A stretch of 64,000 nt of DNA from Corynebacterium humireducens NBRC 106098 = DSM 45392 (lineage in GTDB: Bacteria > Actinomycetota > Actinomycetes > Mycobacteriales > Mycobacteriaceae). Of this stretch, positions 57,431-64,000 are shown piece after piece (position 1 is the stretch's first letter; every line of letters begins with the position of its first letter). The stretch lies in NCBI RefSeq assembly GCF_000819445.1, contig NZ_CP005286.1, positions 620,001 to 684,000 of the forward strand, given 5' to 3'. Below the pieces are notes generated by a model, which did not search any database, was not told where the DNA came from, and was given only the letters and a program-made list of their open reading frames with translations. The translations under genes and the position numbers were made by a program.

Positions 57431-57844
57431 CTAAGAAACAGGGGTGACTTCGAAGCCGAGGCGCGTGCCCTCCGCGCGGGCGGAGTTCAGCAGCCACGGC
57501 TGCGGCCTGCTGCCGGGGTGGTTCACTGACCGGGCGAAGACCCGGCCCGCTCCCTTCCCCCATGTGAGCGCCTTTACGCGGCGAGGCCGGATGACGTGCG
57601 GGCGGGTTCCCTCGTGGACGGCCAGGGCGTAGTCCTGCTCAGCGATGACCTCACCGCTGACGCGGGTCCCCTGGACGATGATGTTGCCTGCGCGGTGAGA
57701 GTTCTCCAGTTGGCCGGTGTCGAGCGGGGAGCGGTGGATGGCGGCGTTGAGGGTGCGGCGCTGGGCGGTGCGAATCAGCTTGGTTGCTTCGGCGCGCAGG
57801 TGGTCGCGCAGTGCACCTCCGTCGAGTTCGAACCGGGAGGCCAT
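57431..57844 (-). CDS. HK97 gp10-like head-tail/tail completion protein
   Basis: 137 aa. Signature of the HK97-gp10 family: an N-terminal helix (LRDHLRAEATKLIRTAQRR), SPLDTGQLENSHRAG, then VIAEQDYALAVHEGTRPHVIRP and C-terminal RPQPWLLNSARAEGTRLG. Involved in joining head and tail. Four bases after the 71-aa gene. Confidence 0.85.
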   Translation of the reverse strand: MASRFELDGGALRDHLRAEATKLIRTAQRRTLNAAIHRSPLDTGQLENSHRAGNIIVQGTRVSGEVIAEQDYALAVHEGTRPHVIRPRRVKALTWGKGAGRVFARSVNHPGSRPQPWLLNSARAEGTRLGFEVTPVS

Positions 57845-57847
57845 CGG

Positions 57848-58063
57848 TTAGTCCTTGACCTTGGTGACGTAGCCGCCCTGGAGGAGGGAGCGGATGTGGT
57901 CAGTGAGGGTCACGGTGGTTGTCTCTCCTGCACGCAGGAACGTGGTGGAGATCCGCCCCCGAATCGTCACAGTGTCCTTACGGGTCCGTACTCGAGTAGG
58001 GCGGTTCTTGACCGTGGTGGGCCTCGATGTGTCGTTCAGGTCGGTGGTGGTGTTGTCGGACAT
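57848..58063 (-). CDS. Small phage protein sharing a motif with the tail fibre N-terminus
   Basis: 71 aa, AGAGGAAG before ATG. Disordered, Thr-rich N-terminus, then TIRGRISTTFLRAGETTTVT and a C-terminal YVTKVKD. The same pattern ([20 protein letters not shown] ... YVDVV) begins the tail fibre protein 14 kb away. Function unknown; possibly a small tail or connector component. Confidence 0.75.
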   Translation of the reverse strand: MSDNTTTDLNDTSRPTTVKNRPTRVRTRKDTVTIRGRISTTFLRAGETTTVTLTDHIRSLLQGGYVTKVKD

Positions 58064-58115
58064 GCTCTTCCTCTCTCAGTGGGTGTACATCCCTGTGTGT
58101 AGCGCCGACTGGTGA

Positions 58116-58628
58116 CTACGCCAGCTGAACAGTCAGCGACATCACCCACGCCAACACCCCACCCTGCGGGCCGATGGGTTCAGCTGCCGACCACGTGGCG
58201 GAGTGGATCAGGTTCTTGTCCTCGAGTCGGCGCGCAGCAAGACACAGGGCACGCTCAAGACGCGCCGCATCGTCCAACCCGACCAGGGCGTCATGCTCCA
58301 TCCGCTCAGCCGAAGGCGGGTAGCCCTGCGCGTCGACGGTGCCGACACACCGGGCCGCACCCACCTGGATGATCGCCGCCGGCGTCCCTCGGCACGGGGC
58401 GATCGTGTCGGACTCCGCGGGGAACTGATCCGTGCGGAACAACCGGATGACGTTCGTCCACACCAGGCCGGGGCAGTCACCGACGAACAACCCGTCAAGG
58501 GCGACGTCCATGCCGGGGCGGTGCTCGACCTCCGGGACGACGCCACCCAACGGTGGGGACACAGGGTCCACGAACTGATCTCGGAGCGCTTCGATGACCT
58601 GGCCGGTGACGGGGATGATTCCACGCAT
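58116..58628 (-). CDS. Head-tail connector protein (stopper/terminator-like), unknown
   Basis: 170 aa, ATG immediately after the preceding gene. GIIPVTGQVIEALRDQFVDP, WTNVIRLFRTDQFP and C-terminal GGVLAWVMSLTVQLA suggest a compact alpha/beta connector. By position between adaptor and gp10-like gene it is the stopper or tail terminator. No recognised family. Confidence 0.65.
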   Translation of the reverse strand: MRGIIPVTGQVIEALRDQFVDPVSPPLGGVVPEVEHRPGMDVALDGLFVGDCPGLVWTNVIRLFRTDQFPAESDTIAPCRGTPAAIIQVGAARCVGTVDAQGYPPSAERMEHDALVGLDDAARLERALCLAARRLEDKNLIHSATWSAAEPIGPQGGVLAWVMSLTVQLA

Positions 58629-58631
58629 AGG

Positions 58632-59387
58632 TCACCACACCTCCTGATCCGGGGACCACACGACACTGGGCTGGGCCTGCCGGTACGGGTTGTGCGCCCG
58701 AATCCACAGGTCGACTTCGGTGATACCGGTGGAGCCGGTGTCGTAGATTGCCTGCGGGTCGACCATCTGCACGGTCACTCCCTGCCTCTGGACCTGGGTG
58801 GCGCGTTGCGGCAGCCGGCATGTCCCACCGCTGGTGGCGGCCAGGATCTCCTTGGCGAGGTTGGCGACCATTCCATCGGCACCTGGTGGTGGCAGGAGTC
58901 CACGCTGGTAGCGAATGCCCCAGGTGCCGTACTCGGTGGTGGGCAGGGACAGGTCCTGCTGAGGCCAGGTCCCGGTCCTGCTCCACACGCGATCACCGTC
59001 GCGGTTGAGTGTGCCGTCTGGCATTTCCTGCCCATCCACAACCCACCCCAGGATGGTGTGGACAGGCCCGGGCAGGAGGATGCTGCCGGACCGATCGCAG
59101 GCCACTGCCTGGCAGACAGGTGCGTTCCTGCTGATCCCGGTGTCGAGAACCGGCACCCATCCCAGGCCGGGGGACAGGGGGATGCCCCGGTGCGGTGCAC
59201 CGGGTGGGCAGGGGCGTGCCTCAACATTGGTGAGACCGTAACGGCGACCGGTCAGGGCCCAGAGGATCCCGATAGCCGCGCGGACGGCCTCAGTGACATC
59301 GTCAAGGTTGTCGTCGGTGACAGGTGGCAGGAGGTCCCAGTTCACGGGCCAGGACGGTGGTGTGGGCGTCGGTGTCATGGGGCTCAT
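58632..59387 (-). CDS. Head-to-tail adaptor-like protein
   Basis: 251 aa (MSPMTPTPTPPSWPVNWD; the second ATG is equally possible). VTDDNLDDVTEAVRAAIGILWALTGRRYG is the helical start typical of actinophage adaptor proteins, with mid-protein ILLPGPVHTILGWVVDGQ and a conserved ANLAKEILAATSGGTCRLP. Two cysteines flank a loop (RPCPPG, VCQAVACD). First connector after the moron. Confidence 0.7.
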   Translation of the reverse strand: MSPMTPTPTPPSWPVNWDLLPPVTDDNLDDVTEAVRAAIGILWALTGRRYGLTNVEARPCPPGAPHRGIPLSPGLGWVPVLDTGISRNAPVCQAVACDRSGSILLPGPVHTILGWVVDGQEMPDGTLNRDGDRVWSRTGTWPQQDLSLPTTEYGTWGIRYQRGLLPPPGADGMVANLAKEILAATSGGTCRLPQRATQVQRQGVTVQMVDPQAIYDTGSTGITEVDLWIRAHNPYRQAQPSVVWSPDQEVW

Positions 59388-59439
59388 GCTGCCGCGCGGG
59401 GGTGACCACGCTCCTACCCACGAAGACCGGGGGAAGAAG

Positions 59440-60009
59440 TTACATACCGAGCGCCGAGAATACGATCGGTGCGATCTGGGCAACCACTGGCGCGGCGATC
59501 AGGTTAGTTGCAATCCAGCCGCCGGCCTTCCGGATGGCGGACAAGGCGCCGTTGATCTCGGCTTCCTGCTCGAGCTCGTCGGCCTTCGTTTCCTCGCCGT
59601 GCTGACGGAGGATCTCGACGACCTTCGTCAGGTCCTCTTCGTGGGCGATGTGCTGGGTGGCGGTGTTGTGGTTGCCGACTTGGTTGATGGAGGGGCCGTG
59701 GTTGTTGAAGGTGTTGGCGTTGATGATGGCTCCTTGAACAGCATTTCGAGCGAGCTCTTCGACTGACGTGCCGGTCTCAACGAAGTTGGATCCGAGGGGG
59801 GTAATGCTGACGCGGACTAATCCACCGCCCCACGTAGTGGGGCCTTCTACGAGTTCTTGCTGTGCAAGCCAGTCGACTGCAGCGTCGATTTCTTCGCGTG
59901 TAGCCGCATCTTCGCCCAAATGAGCCTCAATGGCGGAAACGCTAGGAAAGGAGTGGTTGAGTTCGTACACCGCGCGCAGCACGCGATCACGGAGGGGCCA
60001 ATCGATCAT
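59440..60009 (-). CDS. Moron: winged-helix-like protein with GNHNTATQ repeat segment and hydrophobic C-terminus
   Basis: 189 aa from MIDWPLRDRVLRAVYEL. The N-terminal about 65 residues have a winged-helix-like pattern (SVSAIEAHLGEDAATREEID, VDWLAQQELVEG). Middle segment GPSINQVGNHNTATQHIA, a short polar repeat-like stretch seen in several bacterial sensor/effector proteins. Helical region DLTKVVEILRQHGEETKADE and C-terminal hydrophobic IAAPVVAQIAPIVFSALGM. TACAGT sits six bases before the ATG with no Shine-Dalgarno, so it may be leaderless with its own promoter. Hairpins lie upstream. Not a structural gene; function unknown. Confidence 0.7.
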   Translation of the reverse strand: MIDWPLRDRVLRAVYELNHSFPSVSAIEAHLGEDAATREEIDAAVDWLAQQELVEGPTTWGGGLVRVSITPLGSNFVETGTSVEELARNAVQGAIINANTFNNHGPSINQVGNHNTATQHIAHEEDLTKVVEILRQHGEETKADELEQEAEINGALSAIRKAGGWIATNLIAAPVVAQIAPIVFSALGM

Positions 60010-60056
60010 AGGACCACTGTAGACAGCTCGGGCCAAGCAACGCAGCAGGGAACGCA

Positions 60057-60204
60057 GAAGCGGCCACCGCTAGCACCATCAGCACCGGCGGTGGCCGCTT
60101 CCCTCGGAAGAACCTCACTCCATGACGCGTACCCCGAAGAAGCGGACCTCGCCGGATTCGGAACCACACCAACACCTCGACGCGGTCCGTTCCCTCGGGG
60201 TACG
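60057..60204. repeat. Two inverted repeats between major tail protein gene and the moron
   Basis: First: GAAGCGGCCACCGC (60057-60070) with GCGGTGGCCGCTTC (60088-60101), perfect 14 bp. Second: CGTACCCCGA (60128-60137) with TCGGGGTACG (60195-60204), perfect 10 bp, with an inner CGGACC/GGTCCG pair. No U-tract. They separate the 228-base gap into structured RNA and could insulate the moron. Confidence 0.75.
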
Positions 60205-60237
60205 CCGTGAAACTAACGGCGAGGGGTGACAGCGAAC

Positions 60238-60999
60238 CTAGCCGCCGGCTTCCTCCCCGCCACCCACAGCCGCGAAGTACGGCGTCGGCAGCGTCAGCTC
60301 CACCGCACCATCAGTCACCGCCGGCGGGGCGATCGTGGTGCGTTCGAAATGCAGGTGCTCGTCCGCGCCGAACGGGCTGAGCAGACGACCCGCGGTGTTC
60401 TGCGCGTCCTGGGCGACGACGTTGTACGGACCCTTGCCCCACATCGGGGCGGCACCGGTGATGCCGGAAATGGTGAACGTCATGACGTTGGCACCGATCT
60501 CGAAGTCACCCATCGTGGCTTCCTTGATGTAGGGGAGCACGAAGTAGCCGAACGCCGGGGCCGTGGCCGTGGCCTCCGACAGGACACTGTCGTCGGTGGG
60601 CAGGACACAGTCATCGGCGCCGACACCGGTCCACAGCTCCACGCCGGCACCTTCGTTGACCTTGACCCGCTTGGAGGAGCGGAAGCCGACGGGCTTGTTG
60701 GCGTAGTCGAGGACGAGGGCGTCGTCGGTGAAGAACGACAGGAGTTCAGGGTCGACGGCGCAGAACTCGGCGGAGAACTCGTACCACTTGAGCTCCGGTG
60801 GGGTGCGGTCGGCGATGCAGATCTGGCCGTCGGCGTTGGCCTGTTCAAGGTCTTCGGCGTCTCGCATGGCCTTGGTCATGCTGACGGTGACGAAGCCGCT
60901 GGTGACGATGGTGGACTTCTCTCCGGCGATGGGCAGGCCGCAGTGTCCGACGCGGGTGGCGCGCAGTCGCTTGCCGCGCACGATTCCGGTGGCAACCAT
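60238..60999 (-). CDS. Major tail protein (tail tube)
   Basis: 253 aa, AGGAAGG before ATG. It matches the remembered pattern of actinophage major tail proteins: RATRVGHCGLPIAGEKSTIV, SGFVTVSM, ELKWYEFSAEFCAVDPELLS, VGFRSSKRVKVNEGAGVELW, FGYFVLPYIKEATMGDFEIG and the C-terminal EHLHFERTTIAPP. Forms the tube of the tail. It lies upstream of the connector genes, an order seen in some siphoviruses. Confidence 0.72.
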   Translation of the reverse strand: MVATGIVRGKRLRATRVGHCGLPIAGEKSTIVTSGFVTVSMTKAMRDAEDLEQANADGQICIADRTPPELKWYEFSAEFCAVDPELLSFFTDDALVLDYANKPVGFRSSKRVKVNEGAGVELWTGVGADDCVLPTDDSVLSEATATAPAFGYFVLPYIKEATMGDFEIGANVMTFTISGITGAAPMWGKGPYNVVAQDAQNTAGRLLSPFGADEHLHFERTTIAPPAVTDGAVELTLPTPYFAAVGGGEEAGG

Positions 61000-61077
61000 G
61001 GGGTGTCCTTCCTGATGGGTTGTTGGTGGCGCGGCCTCATCTGGGCCGTCACACCTTGTTGTAGGCGGGTGGGGTGA

Positions 61078-61425
61078 CTACGCGAGCCCTGCAGTGGTGG
61101 CAACGGACGCCGGTACGCGCCACCCCGAGGGGGAGGTGACGGTGGCGACCTGGGCGGGGTCGTCGGCGGCGTCGAGAAGCCGGCGGGCGAGTACGGGAGT
61201 GTCGGCCGGGTCGATCGGGGTGATGATCACGGTGTCGCCGTCCACGCTGGTGACATGCCCGGGTGTTTCTTCGCCCGGGTCTCCGGCGGTGTCTTTGGCA
61301 GGTTCACCGTCGGCGGCCGCCTGCTCGGTGGCGGGATCCTCTGGGAAGATGTCGTCAGCGGGGGTCTCCGCGGGCTCCTTCTCCGGGGTGGCCTTACGGG
61401 CCGTGGTCTTGCGGGGGGTGGACAC
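61078..61425 (-). CDS. Phage structural-region protein, unknown (acidic, small domain)
   Basis: 115 aa, GTG with AGGAGA upstream. N-terminal half disordered, rich in Pro/Glu/Ala. C-terminal half a small folded domain (VTSVDGDTVIITPIDPADTP, LARRLLDAADDPAQVATV, SPSGWRVPASVATTAGLA). Resembles the short head-decoration or connector-type proteins after the capsid gene in actinophages; not assigned. Confidence 0.7.
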   Translation of the reverse strand: MSTPRKTTARKATPEKEPAETPADDIFPEDPATEQAAADGEPAKDTAGDPGEETPGHVTSVDGDTVIITPIDPADTPVLARRLLDAADDPAQVATVTSPSGWRVPASVATTAGLA

Positions 61426-61435
61426 AGTGTTTCTC

Positions 61436-62167
61436 CTAACGGTTGACGGGGACAGCGAGAGTGGGTGACTCCCACCCCACGGTGATGACGCGCTCTGCCA
61501 GGGCAGCGCGAGTGTTGGTCACTCGGTCGAAGCTCATGCCGGTGACCACCGACCCACGGCGGATCATGACCGGGCCAGTGGCAACGAGCGTGTTCTCGAG
61601 GGCGCCGTAGCCGGAACCGAACACCCACCGGTGCCCACCGGGGGTGTACAGAACACCGCCCTGGCGGACGATCAGGCGCGAGTCGATCTGAGCGATCAGC
61701 CCGCGGCGGGCATGCACCACACCGGGGTAGCCAGCCTCACCGAGGGCGTCCTCGATGACCTCGAGCGCGTCCGCGACGCTGGACACAGCTGTTGCCGGGG
61801 TGATCGTGAGGAGTTGCTCGGCAGCGAACTTCTCGACGTCGACCGGGGCGGTGAGACGCAGGAGATGCGCGGCGCGAGCCTGAGCTTCCTCATCGGTGAT
61901 ACCCACCGTCTTGCACTCGTCAACGGCCCACACGATGGTGGAGGCGAAGTCCTCCGGGGTGGGGCGCTGGCCGGTCTTGTCCGGGGTGTCGTCCGGGGTG
62001 GGGCAGACAGTCGGCCAGTGGCCGTGCCCACCCTGGTTGGGAGAGGTGAGGGTGATGCCGCCGATGTGGCGGGACAGTGCTTCATCGGTGATCGTGGCCG
62101 CGTCGAACAGGCCGTGCGGCAGGGGATTAGCCGGTGGGGCGGTCACCGGGACGGTGGGCAGGGTCAT
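61436..62167 (-). CDS. Phage head-region protein, unknown
   Basis: 243 aa, AGGAG before ATG. HGLFDAATITDEALSRHIGG, ALGEAGYPGVVHARRGLIAQ, GGVLYTPGGHRWVFGSGYG and C-terminal RAALAERVITVGWESPTLAV. The second half resembles phage proteins that bind or mature the capsid (capsid-like insertion domains), but I do not recognise a family. Directly follows the capsid gene. Confidence 0.68.
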   Translation of the reverse strand: MTLPTVPVTAPPANPLPHGLFDAATITDEALSRHIGGITLTSPNQGGHGHWPTVCPTPDDTPDKTGQRPTPEDFASTIVWAVDECKTVGITDEEAQARAAHLLRLTAPVDVEKFAAEQLLTITPATAVSSVADALEVIEDALGEAGYPGVVHARRGLIAQIDSRLIVRQGGVLYTPGGHRWVFGSGYGALENTLVATGPVMIRRGSVVTGMSFDRVTNTRAALAERVITVGWESPTLAVPVNR

Positions 62168-62192
62168 GGTGCTCCTCTGGAGAAAAATGGGG

Positions 62193-62246
62193 TGACGCCC
62201 GGGGCGCACTCGGAGCCTGAGGGCCCCTGGTGAACCCCGGGCGTCA
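62193..62246 (-). terminator. Large hairpin after the capsid gene
   Basis: TGACGCCCGGGG and CCCCGGGCGTCA are a perfect 12-bp inverted repeat with a 30-base loop. On the minus strand it is followed by CCCCATTTTT just before the next gene's ribosome binding site. An attenuator or processing stem rather than a full stop seems likely. Confidence 0.65.
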
Positions 62247-62263
62247 TTGGGATACGGACAGGA

Positions 62264-63910
62264 CTAGGGAGCAACGGCGGCGGTGTAGCGGGCACCGACC
62301 TCACCGTTGACGGCCACCGGGATGGTCACCAGTCGGGACTCCGGGCCACGCTTGCCAACGGCCACACCGTCCTCGGTGAACATCTGGACCTGACGGTTCT
62401 GCTTGATGAGGGTGGAGTCGTGGATGATGCCGAGGTTGATGACCGGCTCCGTCGCGGACCACCAGGTGCCGGCCGGGTACAGGACGACCTGCACCTCAGT
62501 CGGCCAGGCGACGGCCGGGGTCTTCGCGCCGATGACGTCGTTCTGCCAGTCGACGACGAACTGCAGGTTCGCGCCCAGGTTGCGGAAGTGCGCCTTGATC
62601 TGCTCGTCGGTGACCTGTGCGGGGAGCACCTCGTCGCGGTAGGCGAGGTCCGCACGCAGGACCGACAGCAGCCACTCGGGGGCGATGCCTTCCACGGATC
62701 GGGTACGCGGAATGCGGTGACGGGTGCGCATGTCTGCGACCTGCAGTTCGAGGGCGGACAGGACAGCACCGGCGGTGCCGAACATCGGGCCGGTGAGAGT
62801 TCCGACGACGGTGGAGCCGTCGACGACGGTCTTGATCCGGCGGGCTGACACCTTGTGCTGGTGAAGACGCAGTGCCTCGTCCACGAACTTCTTGGTCTGC
62901 TCCGGCCACGCCTTGTCCTGCAGGATGCCGGAGGTGATGCACACGCCCTCGACGTCGAGGCGGATCTCCTCGAACTCGCCGCAGGGAATCTCGATGCAGT
63001 TCTTTTCGGTGTTCGCCTGCGCCTGTGCTTCGGTCTGGTGGAAGCCGATGTCGTCGTAGAGCTTGTCGAAGTCGGGCTCCTTCGGGAAGCGGATACCGCC
63101 GCGCCGGATGGTCAGCTCCGGGAGGGACAGCAGGCCGGTGGGGGCCTCGACCGGCAGGAAGTCGTAGATCGTCTCGGAGGGGGCGCACCAACCACCGGCG
63201 GCGACGAGGCTGCCACCGTCGAGGCGGGACTCGTCAGTAATCTTCTCGAGCACTGCGAGAGCGTCGGACTCGTCGCTGACGGTGAACTCGGCCGGGGCGT
63301 TGCGGTCGAGGTAGGCGACGGTCGTCACGGAGCGGCCACCGGCGCCGATGACACGGGCGGCACGCCCCTGGGCGAGGTTGCCGAACTCCTCAGCAACACG
63401 GAGGGTGTCGACAACACCAGTCTCGTAGTTCTTCGCGCTGGTGGTCAGCCGGAAGCCGTGCTCCTGCTTCGGGAGATCGGTCTTGGTGCTGCCGGCCGCG
63501 GCGGAGAAGCGGGTACGGGAACCGGATGCGGCGACCGACTCCTGGGCTTCCTCCTCGTCGGAGGGCTCGCCGGGGGTGGCCTCCTCCGGGGTGTCGAGGG
63601 TGGGAGTGTCGACGCTGTCGTTCTGGGTGTCGTCGCCGCTGGTGTCGTCGCTGTCGGGGGTTGCCTTCTCCGCGAGGGCGGCGGCCATGTCGGCGGCGCT
63701 GGTGGCACGCTCGTCGGCTGCGGCCTGATCAGACAGGGCCGTGTCGATGGTGTTGATGCCTTCGACGAGGCGCTGCATGTGTGCCAGCTCCTCTTCGGTG
63801 GGGGCCTTGTCGGTGTCGTAGACATCGTTGAAGGCTTCCACGGCCTTGGCTCGGAGGTCGGCCAGGGCGTCGGCGTCGGTGGGCAGGGTGTCGGGGAACT
63901 CGAAGGGCAT
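62264..63910 (-). CDS. HK97-type major capsid protein with N-terminal scaffold-like extension
   Basis: 548 aa, AGGAAGG upstream of the ATG. Residues 1 to about 145 are helical and acidic with a long Asp/Glu/Thr-rich linker (DDTSGDDTQNDSVDTPT), resembling the delta/scaffold domain. The capsid fold follows: GGSLVAAGGWCAPSETIYDF, IRFPKEPDFD, PWP-like KAWPEQTKKFVDEALRLHQH, and C-terminal VVLYPAGTWWSATEPVINLG. It forms the capsid shell. First complete late gene in the window. Confidence 0.88.
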   Translation of the reverse strand: MPFEFPDTLPTDADALADLRAKAVEAFNDVYDTDKAPTEEELAHMQRLVEGINTIDTALSDQAAADERATSAADMAAALAEKATPDSDDTSGDDTQNDSVDTPTLDTPEEATPGEPSDEEEAQESVAASGSRTRFSAAAGSTKTDLPKQEHGFRLTTSAKNYETGVVDTLRVAEEFGNLAQGRAARVIGAGGRSVTTVAYLDRNAPAEFTVSDESDALAVLEKITDESRLDGGSLVAAGGWCAPSETIYDFLPVEAPTGLLSLPELTIRRGGIRFPKEPDFDKLYDDIGFHQTEAQAQANTEKNCIEIPCGEFEEIRLDVEGVCITSGILQDKAWPEQTKKFVDEALRLHQHKVSARRIKTVVDGSTVVGTLTGPMFGTAGAVLSALELQVADMRTRHRIPRTRSVEGIAPEWLLSVLRADLAYRDEVLPAQVTDEQIKAHFRNLGANLQFVVDWQNDVIGAKTPAVAWPTEVQVVLYPAGTWWSATEPVINLGIIHDSTLIKQNRQVQMFTEDGVAVGKRGPESRLVTIPVAVNGEVGARYTAAVAP

Positions 63911-64000
63911 GTCGTCCCGTGTCCTTCCTGTGTGTTCGGAGGTGGCCCCGGCCTGTCCGAGGGCTCACGGTGAGTTGTAGGTGGGAGGGGTGACAGCGCC
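63911..64000 (-). other. Capsid upstream gap, possible C-terminus of the preceding phage gene
   Basis: On the minus strand the frame starting at the window edge reads GAVTPPTYNSP then stops at 63965. It may be the end of an upstream protein, but the fragment is too short to assign. The rest is leader with AGGAAGG for the capsid gene and one GTCACCCC motif. Confidence 0.35.

Overview
The window is a piece of a high-G+C actinobacterial chromosome, almost certainly Corynebacterium. The evidence is the 16S/23S/5S operon without spacer tRNAs, the gene set and its order (rpf1, cspB, serC, gltA, FKBP-type isomerase, DUF485 gene plus mctC), corynebacterial families such as DUF3239, DUF2771, DUF3027 and SepH, and many probably leaderless genes. 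About 34.6 kb of host chromosome is followed by about 29 kb of an integrated siphovirus-like prophage that runs off the right edge.

Layout of the host part. 1-1.56 kb: end of an iron-siderophore ABC permease and its ATPase. 1.56-7.66 kb: rRNA operon with two candidate tandem promoters, a boxA-like leader, a 23S processing stalk and a strong terminator. 7.8-11.1 kb: MacB/FtsX-type ABC exporter. 11.1-15.7 kb: DUF3239 membrane protein, XPB-type helicase and its companion protein. 15.7-20.5 kb: a small conserved gene, rpf1 behind a ydaO-type (c-di-AMP) riboswitch, cspB, DUF2771, a glutamine-cyclotransferase-like lipoprotein, DUF3027, and an aminotransferase class IV protein. 20.6-24.8 kb: purine permease, TrmH-type methyltransferase, an unknown protein and SepH. 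24.9-33.8 kb: serC, gltA, an FKBP isomerase, malic enzyme, aldo/keto reductase, the mctC monocarboxylate-uptake operon and a secreted beta-lactamase-like protein. 33.7-34.6 kb: a Tat-exported DUF1906 protein. Citrate synthase, malic enzyme and the pyruvate/acetate/propionate transporter form a central-carbon cluster.

Prophage (about 34.8 kb to beyond 64 kb). The left boundary is a 3'-terminal tRNA fragment next to a terminator, the usual scar of integration into a tRNA 3' end. The late genes all run on the minus strand, so in transcription order they are: capsid, two unknown structural proteins, major tail protein, head-tail connectors, tail chaperones, tape measure (with two murein-hydrolase domains), tail-tip proteins, collagen-like fibre, minor tail proteins, lysin B, lysin A, and membrane/holin proteins. 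Terminase, portal and integrase are not in the window.

Insertion sequences have damaged the prophage. Two inverted, near-identical 1,313-bp IS3-family copies interrupt lysin B and separate the fibre gene from its start codon, and an IS256-family element splits a plus-strand accessory gene. All three original genes can be rebuilt in frame at the duplicated target sites. Several late-region genes look like morons: a 48-aa membrane protein, a DUF2335 membrane protein, the IS256-split gene, and a 189-aa winged-helix-like protein flanked by hairpins.

The observations most worth following are: the endolysin reading frame with two very strong in-frame internal ribosome binding sites; a GTCACCCC motif repeated in the same orientation at late-gene junctions, reminiscent of phage stoperators; tail-chaperone genes separated by a single in-frame UGA; the DUF1906 domain shared between the phage lysin and the host gene next to the attachment site; and the flanked moron as a candidate superinfection or defence gene.
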